Of a stretch of DNA of 64,000 nucleotides, positions 1 through 13,051 are shown in pieces. Each line of letters starts with the position of its first letter. The first letter of the stretch is position 1. The stretch covers positions 2,705,001 to 2,769,000 of the forward strand of contig LR746273.1 of NCBI GenBank assembly GCA_902729315.2, in the 5' to 3' direction. Made by a program: the position numbers and the translations under genes. The notes under the pieces are model-generated. The model had not been told where the DNA came from. It made no database searches and saw only the letters and a list, made by a program, of their open reading frames with translations. This stretch comes from Spirodela intermedia (lineage: Eukaryota; Streptophyta; Magnoliopsida; Alismatales; Araceae).

Positions 1-598
1 GCATAACATGCAAAGCGAGAGAGAAAGAGATGAGAAGAGAAGAGACATGCAAAGCGTCGTAGGTACGAAGCCATGGCTCGTAGCTGAAGGGACCGGGGGG
101 GGGGGGGCAATAGTCAGGTACTAGGAGACTCCGCGTAAGCTACTCTTGTGGCTTTTTAGACGATGCGAGACGCCACCAGGCTGAGGATAAGGGAAGAGCA
201 ACCAATAAGCAGCAGTTGTGAGCATCAGAGAAGAGGAAGTGGAAGAGGAAGAGGGAGGAGACCGATGGACGCCTCGGTTTCTGCAAAGTTCTCCTCTCAA
301 CAGAGAGGGTGAGAAGAGAGAAAAAAACCCAAATCTCTAGTCATCACACGCGACGTGTTGCTGTCACACACAGTTTTGGGGAAAGCTCGCAGCATGTCTG
401 GGATCTCCTCCGGAAGCTACCCTATGACACCCTCATATCAAGGCCGAAGAGAGAGACAGAGAGAGACAGAGAAGGCAAAGGAAGTAAAATAGGTGGGAGC
501 TGCGAAGAAAAGAGACTGGCTAGGCTGCCCTAGCAGGCTAAAGCATGCACGACCATGGCTGCTTCCCTTGTTCTTCTCTGCTTGTGAGTGAAACATAG

Positions 599-642
<44 letters not shown>

Positions 643-3600
643 AGGGAGGGAGGAATGGGATTGGGGGGCGGGGGACGTCATAGGCTCGAGGAATCCTTGT
701 GTAGCTGATCAAAAGGGGTAGGGGGCTGCCGTAATGGTGCCAAATCATTTCATACACGGCTTGGACACGTCCGGAAGAGGGGTCACATGCTCACCCGGTA
801 TTCCTTTTCCCCAGTTCTCTCTCCAGGAACCCAAATGATAATAGCTAGTAAATCAAATAACAAAATAGCTCCAAGAAGCTCTCCTCACCCACTTACCGTC
901 ATTACAAGGCAATTCTTCACCCCATCAAAAGGAAGTACGCCGAAAAAATCGTTTGTAGAATGCGAAGCTGAAGCTCAGTGTTCGTCGTCGTGTCCATGTA
1001 CCATCTCCTTGTTTGCCCAAATTTAGAGACACGTAAGAGAGAGCAAGACGGTCGCATCTAAAAAGCAGCCAATATATTAGAGAGAGACAAAGATGATCAA
1101 AGGGGAACAGTTTTATCATCTCGTTGAAATATTCGTCTGGCGATAACATCGATACGTGAACAGCGTTCTCATATAAAACACGGTCGATATCTGAGAGTGG
1201 GAGAAGGAGAATCAAATGACCTCTTCCAACATCTACTCTTTCCAACTGGAAACAAGTCCCAAGTTTTTTATTTATTTGTCGCTGATCTTCGCGGTGATGA
1301 ACCCCCTAATACTGGCCTTCACATGCTCCACGGCATTCGTAATTTACTGCCATGTCCCACTTCTATGTGCTTGGAAAAAGGTTATAAGTAGCTTTTCATA
1401 TTATTCCCTTCCATAGGACCTCTTTTTGACAGCAATTCTGTCCGCGAAATCACCCGTCCAGAAGGCCTCGTTTCCTCACGCCAGATACACTTCCATGCCA
1501 GATACATTTCCATAATATAAAGGTTAATTCCACTCTGTTATGGCATACAATGATCAAGGTAATTTTTACGGGTTGTTTCGCCTCTGCTTTTATGGAGGCA
1601 TGGTACGTGAGAAAGTAGCCTTCAGTTAATCAGTGAGTGGCTCCCCTCGTTCACGGGGCAGGGGGGGCAGAGAGACGTGCAGACAGTGAAAGCTTATTCT
1701 TGTGCGTAGACGAGTTTCCACTCGCACGTGGCGGAGTGTCCATGCCCAGAGAAGATATCCCCTCCCCGGAGGACGTATTGGTCTGTGGGTGTCTCCGAGA
1801 CGAGGAATTGTACAGGAGCAACTCCCCTCTGTGTAGGCCAGAGGGGGAAGAAAAGAGGTAAGATCACATCGGAGAACAGTGGTGGGAGATGGATGGATGG
1901 ACATTGGTCATGTCGCGGAGAGGCCCAGCAGCGGGAAATGTGGCATCTTTCGTGGGTACGTGTATCCCTGGCACGTGTGGACTAATAGATCCTCTCTATC
2001 CCTCTCTCTCTCCCCCCAACCGTGTTATCTGTCCTGTCAGAAGCATGGGCCTCATCTCCACTGGATCTCTACAAAGAGATGGAGACGCTTCACTGAGGAA
2101 GAAGAGGAAACGTATGGAAGATAGGGGCGACCAGGGAGAAGAAGGATCATTTTAACTGGGCATCACCGTTGTCGGCTTCACATGCCCGCTCGAATAGAAT
2201 CCGATCGACCCGTAATGATCGTCTCCTAAGATTTGGGGTTGGAGGTGTTATATGACGATACACTAGAGTGGGACAGAGAGAGAGAGGGAGGGAATCTCGT
2301 AGTCTTATGGACTACTGCTACTAGATGTAAAAGAGAGCCCTAGAACGATTTAGTTAGCGTCGGGATTTGAGGTATCTCTCGCCCTAATCCCTATTTGAGG
2401 AGGTTTCTTTTTTTCGTGGTTGTAGTTGTTCACATAGTGAGTGACAGATGTGTGGCGAGGGAGAACAGCTGGAGAGAGAGGGGAGAAGTCAACTCTCCGG
2501 GGACAGAGGGGGAGGCGCGTCGTAGGGCTCGAGAATGCCACAGCCAGACACAATTATTGGGAGTAGCACTCATCTTTCTTCCTCTATTTCTCGCCCCAAC
2601 CTTTTCCAGGCGTTTCGTCTATCAACGGCATAAACGAGCGAGAGAGAGAGGTCTATAATGGCTTCCTTACACTGGCAAGCTCGTGAAAGATAGGAACTTA
2701 CTCTGAACCGCCTCCTTAGGAACCTCTTTTCTCCTCATGCCTAAAAGATGAACTGCCCCTGCAGCAAGAAACCCTAGAGAGAGAGAGACAGAGCCAGATG
2801 GGGGTCACGGCTTCGGACCAACCCCGAAAACGCAGCCGTACCGGCGGGATTTCAGGCCGGCGGTAAAAGAATTAAGTATTGGTGTAATAATGTCATCCAT
2901 GGCGTTCGTAATAAAGTATCGAACGGAACAGTAGAAAGGAGGGAGGAGGGAAGATGGAAAAGAAAAAAGGAATACGATGAGAGAGAGAGAGAGAGAGAGA
3001 GGCATAGATCTCCCCATGCTGCTCGGCTGGCTTTGTTTCCGACTGCTGGTTGCGTTTTCGAGAGTTAAATATGCTGTCCCGGTGGTGACTGACGTATCCA
3101 CATTCGTCACATTGGCTCAGTAAGCCGTGGGTTTAACTATCAGCTTTTCGAAAGTTCATTACTCTAGGATAACCAATGAGAAGGTACGATAAATAAGCAT
3201 AAAAATTTTAATTTCTTGAGAAAATGGATTTTTCTATGAGTAAAATAAGTTAAAATTTAAATTGGCAAAAAGCCGCCGCTAAGGTTAATAGCATTCAAAT
3301 GTAAACCGGCTCTTTCCGAAGACCCATAACCCAATCATCTAAACTTCGCCTATCTAAGTTATTAAGACACATTTTATTTGAAAAATCGATTCTTGTTATA
3401 TCTCTCTTTCCTACGTCTTCAATTAGTACCTTTCTAATTTAAGGTCCGTCCTTCTTTTCCCAAACACTATTTCTATCAGAAAAGTTTGCTACTGTAAATC
3501 CCTTTTCATCTTTAAACGTTGTAATATATATTGTCCCACATTAATCATCGCTTCGGCGTTCACAACTATTTCAGCCAAGAGTAGACGAAGCAGTAATCGT

Positions 3601-5075
3601 GTATTCCACGACCTCATTGGAATGGTCATCCCGTTCAAAAACCTTTTATCAAATAATAACGAGATCAATACCTAGTTGAAATTTGAACGGGATAAACCGA
3701 GTTTCACTCTTATCAAAGGCATCGAAAGTGGTGAATCACTGTCGTATCCATGTTTCACAAAAGTCTTTACATTTTTTAATTTTAAATGAATTCGTCTTTT
3801 CAATTCGCCCTGATAAACGCGAAGCTCAGTCGATGATCTCCGGCCTCATAGTTGACCTCTTATTACAAGCGAAGCTTCCCAACTCATAGAGATCGAAGGA
3901 CCGTCGGATCTGGGGGGGCTCATAATTCAAACAGGAGCATAGTGAGTCACAGAGAGAGAGAGAGAGTTTTTCTTCAACCATTATCCAATTCCTCGTCATA
4001 CGACCCTTTCTGTCATTATTATTTCCGCACTCACGTAGTAGTAGTGGGGGAGAGAGAGAGAGAGAGAGAATGGTTCGAGAAGCAGGGAAGGCTCTGAAGC
4101 CTGTGAGAGTGACAGAGAATGGAAGCTGCTTTCTTCCGATTTCTTTTTGCAGTGATGTTAAGTGGCAGCAATAAATCGAGATAAAAAATAAGAGGAATGG
4201 AACATCAGAAAAAGAGAGCAGCAGACGGCACGACAGGATCGAGCGGCAGGAAGATAGCGGAGAAGAAAGAAAGGGGATGGCCGAGGAAGTCTCTCTCTGT
4301 CTATCTCTTCCCCACGACGGCGCCGTTTCAGTGCTCTATTCCGCATCTTAATTGCATCGGATAGAGTAAGTAAGAGAGAGGAGAGACAGCAGATCCTAGA
4401 GAGAAAAGATAGTCAGAGCAGTGGCAAGGCAGAGAGCGAGCGAGAGAGAGAGAGAGTTGAGAGAGAGGCCATATTTATATGTTTTCAGAAAGAGGGCAAG
4501 CGAGAGACGGGCAAGAGGGTTTTCGAGGAGAACAGGAGAAGAAGCAGCTGCAGTCCTTGCGGCAGTGGGAAATTGCTGTTGCCGCCGCTGCCCGCTGTTG
4601 TTCACTGTATGAGAGAGAAGGAGGAGAAGGAGCCTTGCAGAGCCATGAAAGCGAGGTTACTGGAAATTCCATAACAACGAGCTCGTATAAAAGGAAAGAT
4701 TATCCAACCCCAGAGGTTGAGGACGGCGGTAGAAGAGAAAGGGGACGGCCAATAGAGGCAAAGAAGAGCAGCAGCTGATACTAGTTAAAAGGGACCAGCA
4801 ACAGGAAAAGGAAAAGAGGAAAACCAACCTTCTTCCCCTTCTCATTCCTCTCCCTATCATCATCCATATCACCCAATTCTCCCCAGCCCTAATTGCCTTC
4901 CTCTTCGTATCGTCCGATGCAGACCCATCTGTCCCATATCAGTGTATGATAAGGAGGAGAGAAGAGAAGAAGAGAGGGGTTGGGTGCGGGGTGGAGTGGG
5001 GGAGGGGATTCTCTCGCTTGTTATGGATCTGTTGCTGCAGGAACAGAAGTCTGTGTTAGCCGGGAGAAGAAGGCG
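1..5075. other. 5' flank of the SHI gene, no gene recognised
   Basis: No open reading frame here resembles a known protein. The stretch is rich in purine runs: short (GA)n tracts recur about every few hundred bases, and there is a 12-13 base G run near 97-109. From about 4,340 the DNA becomes dense in GA-rich and CT-rich sequence and leads into the SHI/STY coding start at 5,076, so the last several hundred bases probably contain its promoter and leader. An AG-ending pyrimidine-poor site at about 5,040 could be the acceptor of a leader intron, but no partner donor was settled. The block 3,120-3,890 is AT-rich and shows nothing. Confidence 0.4.
603..640. repeat. (AG)n microsatellite
   Basis: A pure AG dinucleotide tract of about 38 bases. 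Similar shorter tracts lie at about 2,980-3,002 and 4,050-4,070. Confidence 0.95.
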
Positions 5076-6284
5076 ATGGCAGGATTCTCATTAGGCGGCG
5101 GAAGCGGGAACGATCAGATCCCAACAGACAGCCTCTTCCATTACACCAGCGGAGGAGGGGGGAGCGGCGGCGGCAGGCAAGCCGAAGAGATCACCACCTA
5201 CACAAAGGGCTTCGAGTTATGGCAGCAGCACCAGCAGCGTCACCACCACCACAACCTCTACGCTGCCGGGCTTGGCATGATGCTGGATGATCCTGCCGGG
5301 AGTGGTGGCGGATCTGGGGGCAGCGGTAGCTTCGGGGGCTCCGCTGGGAGAGGGCTGAGAGCGGGGGGACGCAGCGGGGGAATGAGCTGCCAGGACTGCG
5401 GGAACCAGGCCAAGAAGGACTGCATGCACTATCGGTGCAGGACGTGCTGCAAAAGTCGCGGCTTCCAGTGCCCCACTCACGTCAAGAGCACCTGGGTTCC
5501 CGCCGCCAAGCGCCGAGAACGGCAGCACCAGCTTGCCGCCGCTATGCAGCAACAGCAGCAGCAGTCCCAGCTCCTCGTCCGCGGGAGCGACCACACCAAG
5601 AGGCCGAGGGAGGTCTCCACCACCCTCGCCTGCACCCGTCTCCCCCCAACTGTTACCATCACGACCACTACCTCCACAACATCAGGCATGTTACACCCAC
5701 CATCTCATCTTCTTTTCCTCTCTCCCTTCGTCCGCCCCTTTTATTTTCTACTGTACATGATTTCTTCATTGACAGTGGAAAGATGGAAGCAAAAGTAAAA
5801 GAATTTCCGATGCTTGTATGATTCCTCGATATTTATCCTCAAAGGCGTCTGCTTTCATGATTTTGCCTCCTCTGCTGCTCATGAATGTGATTTGATAGGG
5901 AGGCTCGAGGCGATGGGGAGCTTCCCGCCGGAGGTCAGCTCGCCGGCGGTGTTCCGGTGCGTCCGCATGAGTGGCGTCGACGATGTGGATGACCAGTACG
6001 CATACCAGACAGCCGTCAGCATCGGCGGTCACGTCTTCAAGGGAATACTCTACGACCAAGGACCAGATTCCCAGTTCTCCCACCCAGGGGACGCCTCCTC
6101 TTCATCCGCTGTCGCCGTGGCCGCTACAATTGCTACAACAGGCAACCCTACCACGGGCGCCGCTACTGCTGCGGTGGCTGCGGCCGCGGCTGCTTCCTCC
6201 ATGCTTGACCCGGCCTCTTTGTACCCCACTCCTCTCAGCGCCTTCTTGGCGGGTACGCAATTCTTCCCTCAACCAAGACCCTAG
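5076..6284 (+). CDS. SRS: SHI/STY family zinc-finger transcription factor, join(5076..5685,5899..6284)
   Basis: Plant SHI-RELATED SEQUENCE proteins are nuclear transcription factors that act on auxin biosynthesis genes and on leaf, stamen and gynoecium growth. The predicted protein has 331 residues. Residues 105-135 carry the family's RING-like zinc finger, with Cys at 105, 108, 116, 121, 124, 125 and 132 and a nearby His at 135, followed by the conserved [11 protein letters not shown] run. Exon 2 holds the second family hallmark, the IGGH domain: [11 protein letters not shown], then [17 protein letters not shown] at about 242-258. Gly-rich, poly-Gln and Ala/Thr-rich linkers are typical. The ATG at 5,076 is the first in frame; the frame is open upstream but without another ATG. 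The single intron between finger and IGGH domain is in the expected place, but its donor is GC (see separate entry). Family assignment is certain; the paralogue is not. Confidence 0.93.
5686..5898 (+). other. Probable GC-AG intron of the SHI gene (213 bp, phase 1)
   Basis: Exon 1 must end one base into a codon to join exon 2, because the only good acceptor (ATAG before 5,899) leaves two bases of a Gly codon. The exon 1 position that fits reads CAG|GCATGT, a GC donor. The nearby GT at 5,690 gives the wrong phase. The joined product reads [19 protein letters not shown], as family members do around this intron. Confidence 0.75.
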
Positions 6285-8633
6285 AAGAAGTCGCCATGCC
6301 TTCATCGTCATGTTCTACCTCGTCCTGCAGGGACTCGTCACAGTCATTTGAGCATCGCTCTCTTATCTTTAGATGACAATTTTAAGTATGAAACTCATGG
6401 CATTTGATTGGAGATTTCCTCTACATTGTTGCATTGATTGAAGCAAAAGAGAATCAAATATTTGCCATGTTTTAACCGTTATCACCTTCTAAGTCCAATA
6501 AAATGGCAGCTTTTCTGATAATAATCTCAGACGTTTAATTTGACGTGAATGCCACAAGAGCTCTTGCTGTTGATTCTCTTTGAGGAAAAGAAGACAAAAA
6601 GACTACCGTTTGTTCTTATTGCTTTGGACGGTTCTCTCTCTGTCTCTCCCTGCCTACCTCTCTCTCTCTCGTTCGCTCTCTTCTTTGTCAAAGATAGATG
6701 AGCCATTGCATGCGCTTAGGATTTCTTTGGAATATGATCGGAATATCGTTGAAAGTAGAACCAATGCCCACGCCTTATTTATAATTTCATTGCCAAGTAG
6801 TTCACTCCATATACATGTGTTCTATCAGCCAGCTATATTGGTGTAGGATGATTAGAGTGGGGATGTTGGCCACCGTGTTATGAGCTGAAATGAAATCTTA
6901 GGCATAGTGTGAGTTTATTCGCCCGAGATTGATTCAGCTGGGTAGACATCACCGACTAGTCTTTAGATTTATCCTCTCCCTCTTTTCTTGTTACTACAGC
7001 TAGCATGATGTAAGAGGTGGTAGTGGTGATTCTCCTAATGGTCGTTCCTTTCTGGTGGTATAAAGGCTCTGTTAAGTTACCTATATTAGTAGGTCTAAAT
7101 TTCATTGATGTCTCACATATTCCAGCTGTTAAGAGCATCTTAAAGCAGCTCTCTTCGCCATTCTGTCAAGAGATTAAAATTTTCCCTCAGTGCTGCGGTC
7201 CATTCCCTGCGTCATCGATCCCAACCCATACATGCCAAACATCTCCTCCATCGCCTGCTATCTTCGTCATATGATGCTTTTGGGGATTATCTCTTTAAAT
7301 GTTGTTGCACCCAGAATTTTGTTTCTATTTTACTTTTGAGCAGTCCTCTCTCTCTCTCTCTCGTATTCATAACCCTCTCTATACCTGTCTCGGCATCCGT
7401 GACCGGGGTCTTTGCCTTGAGCCTTGTGAAGATTGGAGGCCTTTCCCCTTCGGCTGGCATTTAATCATCGTTCCTACCTGCTCCCCCATGTCTTAATTTA
7501 ATGCCATCGTTCCCCTTTTATGTCTGGATTACTGTTTCTTGCGAGAATCAAAACCATTTTAAGCAGCGGAAACATAACATCCGTCTAGTCATAAATAATC
7601 GCTCACATGCTGCACGCTTCTCTGTGTGCATATGTAGATTCTAACCCTACCCATCTATTCTATTTCCGTAGTTATTAGACGCGCTGACCATGGCAAGACG
7701 CATGCAGCAGCCCCATGTTGCTGTTGTCAGAAGGGTTCTGACCTGTGGAAGGTCCCCCTGTTTCCCTTCCTAGGATACCAGCTCGAGCCTTTGTCTTGTT
7801 TATTTGCTGTTCCCTGTAGAGATTTACCCTTGCACGGCAATATTCCTCGCGAACTGTTTGGGAAATTGAACGGCTCAGAGAGCAGTTCGTAGATCCCCAA
7901 GCCATCCTGCTCTCTGTCTTGTTTTTCTCACCGTCACGTGCTGTTGCCCGCTCATTCGATGCCACAGCAGCGGCGACGGTGTGGAAACCCTAATCTCCAT
8001 TCTAGCACCTGCTCTTCTGAGATCTAATTTATGAGACGAAGAGAAGGTTTCCAGCGTGAGTCATGAATGTCGTGATTTATCGTTAACCCCACAAGCAAAG
8101 ACCGACAGGACTTATCGTTGTATGGACGTAGAGAACTCCCATTACTTAAGGATATTCATCTGATACTACTACAGAGATGAGACAGGTAGATGTGCGAACC
8201 CTGTCCCTGAGGTTTAAGCCATCATCTTTCCTAGGGTGCTAAAACACTTGTGACTTAACTTTTTGAGAAATTTAAACATGGAAGTCCTTTATTTCTAAAA
8301 TGTCTGAACCATAACAGTACACGATACGTGTAACTCTTATTGTTTTCCTGAAATCGTATTTCACGTACGTATCATGGATCAACATATCGTTTGGTAGGTG
8401 GTAACACATGTTGGCTTGTATGGCGAGTAAGACGAGAAAGCATCATCAAATTTCGCAGAACAACTCTTATATAAAGTTTTTGTCCTGTCGTCAATGGCCC
8501 GGGGTAACCTGTAGGTAAGCCTCAAAAAATATATCGTAGACTTAAGGCCTCGTAATATGGATTCCTTAGCAATTTTTTCTTCGTGCACGTCTGGATAAGG
8601 TTCTGGCTTCGATGCTTCAGATTCAGAACCATG
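6285..8633. other. Spacer downstream of the SHI gene, no gene recognised
   Basis: Contains a candidate polyadenylation hexamer AATAAA at about 6,497, some 210 bases after the SHI stop. Short open frames, such as one of 96 codons on the minus strand at 7,675-7,965, show no family motif. Several CT-rich runs occur (6,630-6,680 and 7,345-7,362). Confidence 0.4.

Positions 8634-8691
<58 letters not shown>
8634..8691. repeat. (CT)n microsatellite
   Basis: An almost pure CT tract of nearly 60 bases, one of the two longest dinucleotide arrays in the window. Confidence 0.95.
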
Positions 8692-8694
<3 letters not shown>

Positions 8695-11600
8695 GTCTCT
8701 CTCGCTACGCAGTACACGCGCATGAGGGATTCCAGTCTGAAAGCTCGAAGCCTATCATTTGAGAATTTTTCAAGGACTTCTTCTTAGCATACGCTCAATC
8801 AGAGTGTGATTTGAAGCTGATTTTCTTGACTGGATTGATCCTCTATAGTAGTTCGTCAAGGCTCGCCCACTGGATTCCTTGCTATCCGACCTATTAGTAC
8901 CGTTTTACTTTTGGTTTTTCTGCTTACATGTGATGGAGAGCATCAGAACAAGGTTTTTTTTTAATCAATGAGATAGTTCTTGCATGGCTTGGTGCACAAA
9001 TCTTCACGGAACCATTAATACGGTGGTGCTGGGCTGGGCAGAATAGATACCAGCCCATTTTCTGGTCCTGAATATAGGACTGGGGCCCAGAACTAAACTT
9101 CATATTCTAGGAATATTTATATTTCAATAAAGAAGGTGTTCTCGGAGCCCGCTGCCATGCGCCTGTTCCACGGCCATCCAATGAAAGAAGCCACCTTTAT
9201 GTAGATCTTATTTTCGTTCTGACTGGGAAACTAGTTAGTGAAAACATGACTCAACATTCATCCATCCTAAAGAATGTGCCAAAGGGCATATCTTCATACC
9301 GAGGTATTAAAACCTAAGACAAATATAAATAACTTAAGATAATATAATAAAGGAAGAAAACGAGGAGCGCTAACACAGTTAGACGTGACTTAAGGCATCA
9401 AATGTAGATGAGATCTCTGAAACCAGCTTCCAAAGACTTTAGAACCTTTAATATCCGAATTGAATGACTATACACATTTTGTAACATAATAAAATCTATT
9501 AACATCCAACACTAGAAGCTTCGCCAAGTTGAAACACTCAAATCACCATGAAGTAGAAAGAGGGAAAGGCATAAGTTTGTCGTTTAGAAAATCCATGATG
9601 TATTATTTGTACATTAAGAGTGGCTAGAAAAGATTTGAGTTGATGCGATAAGAGATTTAGGATTTCTATGGAAATCAAGTTGAATTAGTTTGTAGCTAGT
9701 GATATTTGTCATGCCAAACACGCTTGCAAAAGTATAGAAACTAATCACGTTGGTCTAACAAATCATGTAAAATAAGATGGTTCTACAGCATCTGCATATA
9801 AAGAAATATTTTTTTGGTAGAAAAAAATGCAACGACTCAATATGTTATTTTAATTAAATCATTTGTTTTTGGCATGATAGGATAAGTCTAACTCGCAGTT
9901 CTATGAGAATGTAAGTTCTAGTGAATTCTCAAGTAGAGTAGAAAAGAGTAGTTCTTTTTTATGGATCACATTAACCATTCTAAAAACACTTGTTAGGTTC
10001 TCAACAGCAAACCTAAATGAAGAACCAATTAAATTAAAATAATTATTTAAGTCATTTTTAAATAAGACAAGTTAAAAATCTTGTAATAAAATATTTGTTT
10101 ACCCTTCATGACCTTATTGCCTCGCCCCACACCACAGGCTACCAGAAGACAAATTTTTTTAGTGAAAGTATCCTTAGACTATTTTTTTAAAGAGAAAAAT
10201 AGCATACTTGTTTAATAGATTATCAGTTTTTTAGTCAAACCTCAATGCATTTGTATAAGATGCAGTTTCATAACAACCTTAGGATACTTGGAAATATTTA
10301 GCAAAGGTTTAGGAAGAAATTAGGTCAAGTCATAGAGCTTTGTTCTCTTCTTGTCAACTTGTATTAACAGAAATTAGAATAGGTTGCTTTGTTTCATATT
10401 TCTCTTGGAGGAACTCCGCGCTACTTTTATGATAAAAGAAGCTTACATCATAGATAATTACAATATAACATAGAACCACGGATGCGTTCTACACAGAAAT
10501 TTTTTATCGCATTTAAAATTTAGTTTATTTCACCTACAAACTTCTAACTTTTTGTAAAGAACTACAACAGGGGGACATATACCAATCATATCCCAACATT
10601 TTCCCAGCTTTCATTATATTACGCAAACAACGGTTATTAATGATCTATCTTACCCAAAAAAACCCATTAACACAAGACATATTAGGTTAATTATGCCAGC
10701 CAAATAGAGAAAGGTGTCTGTGCAGAGTTGAACTCAATTCCTTTCCCCACTCAGTTTGGTATATGTATGAAAACAGCTCCTGGCCTAGCAGGTTGAGCTG
10801 TATTATCGGGCCCAAGAGTACAATGGATGCAGAAGTCTAGGGTATTGAAGAAGATCATGCTGGTTAAAGGTGGGAGAAGAGAGTTGAGGTTAACCTTGTA
10901 AGATCCTTCTCGTAAATTTCTCCCCACTTCCTCCCATTCCCCCAGGCTGCTAGAAATTCTTAGCGCTATTTGTCGTTTGGACGAGAGAGAGTCTAGTCTA
11001 TATGTACTTCCCCTCAGTAATGTTTCTCTTCTAGATGGCAGTATGAACGCGTGTTGGATCTATATCCCTATATCTCTCTTTAATTAATCTTGTGGTAGGG
11101 CAGAAATCCCTTCCCTAATTATCTATCTAGAACTCTTTTCCATCGAGCAGTTCTTTCTTTTTTTAGTGTCTCAGTGATCTATATAGCTGAACCAAGTTCA
11201 GAACTATTGTTAAAACCTTTTGTAAGTGAAAAAACACTCCCAAAATCTCACCCCTTCGTTGATGTTGTGCTCCCCTTTAAACTGGAGGATTTACTCTGAT
11301 ACCCATGACCTACTCTCGCATTAAGTCTCTTCCTGGACTCAATAAAACTACTCAATCCGCCAAGGCCGTGTGCTGTCTTTCAGGCGCGTTACTCAGTGCA
11401 ATGCCTTATGCCTATAACTTTTAGTCCCTACGATGCGACGAGAGTGCAAGATTCTCGGGCATAACGGAAATACATATCACAAACGACAACGAAGAGCGCC
11501 CCTCCAATCTTGGCGTGAAACAAAAGACTGAGAGCATGGTATTGCCTCAAATTTCTTAGAAATAGGAGATTTTCGCATGGGTGAGCTATAATTTGTAAGG

Positions 11601-13051
11601 TATTTGAAGTTATCAAGAAACGCAATGGCCCAGTCAAATTCTGCGGTAGGGTTCCTCCATCTCTGAGAGCGATATCAGACTATGCTACCAGCCATTAGCT
11701 ACTGATTGCCTCGAAGAGAAGATGCGCACTTATCAAGTCGCGGAGAGATATCACTCACCCAACGTGACTTTCTAGAACTATCATCAGCTTAGTAACCTTC
11801 GGTCAGCAAAACCTAGTGACTCGAAAGATCAACATCTCCTGAATTAATCACAACCCAGGCCCTACAATTTAATTTCGAGACCCAAATCCATGGACTACAA
11901 TTTAAGAAAATCTTGATGCTACAAGTAGGACGGAAATATTCAGCAACTTAATCAATAAATCTAGCACTAATTCGCTCATTTAAAATAACTTCTGAAAAAT
12001 ACAAGTGAATTTATCTTACAGACTATAAAGTTCATTTTTTGTGATATAAATCGAAGGGATTGCGATGTAGACATCCACAACGTCTCCACATTTCACATAG
12101 TTTGAATGATTGAATCGATCTAAATCCTTATGCTTCTACATGATTTCAATCGATCATTTTAAAATTGAGAAAATCAAATATTTGCTTGTTTTATTTGGTT
12201 CGTTCAGCTTATAACTGTTAACGAGTCTTAATTGTAACAAATGATTTAGATAGCAACGTCACGGCCTGTTCCATGGTTTCAACTACGATATTTTTCAGGT
12301 GAATAACTTTTGAGTAGATTATCACCAAATCACTTCTTTAAAAGTATTTTACCAAAACTCATTTCGATTAGTTTGTAGAAAATACATCATTTAAACATGG
12401 TTTTCAAGTCATTCTTCTCAATCTTTGGAACCATAACATATCAAATCAACAGACCGTACATAGTTTGTGCAACATGAATACAGTTATAATAATGTTTCTT
12501 ATAATTTATAAGGTAGTTTACATAAATTATCATATTGTAAGAGTGAATACCTTTAATGTCAACGGAGGAATCAGGTATTTAAGTTATCTTGAATTTTTCT
12601 AAGATAACAGTAAGAAATAAACATGAACAAATAGAAAATATTCTGTTTATTCAAAATAAACATGGAAAAATAACAGGAATCAGGAGATTTGGGGAAGATA
12701 TTCTGTTTATTCAAAAATCAGCATCTAGAACAAAAAACTAATATAGGATATAGTACCGAGAGGCGACGCCGCAAACGTGCACAGCAAAACATGCGGACGT
12801 GGAGATCATATTTATTAATTCACACCGCCTGGGGAGCGCTCGGCTTCATCTCCCTCACGTCAGTCCGCCACTGCCAGGATCTCATCATTAGGATCCGCCG
12901 TCAAAACCCTCGCCTCTCCGTCCTCTCCTCCACCGCCGTAGCGGTAGGAGAAGACGGCCCCCACAACCCGAGACCCCTTCCTGTACTGTTGTAAACTATT
13001 TTTCCACTCCACACTACTGCCGGCCATCGCCGCCTCGCGGAATTCCTCTCC
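8692..13051. other. AT-rich spacer and 5' flank of the Mei2-like gene
   Basis: Mostly AT-rich DNA with no coding signal recognised on either strand. A short direct repeat near 12,640-12,715 (a run like ATTCTGTTTATTCAAAA occurs twice) is the only local structure noticed. Base composition becomes GC-richer from about 12,760, giving the probable leader of the gene that starts at 13,052. Confidence 0.35.
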
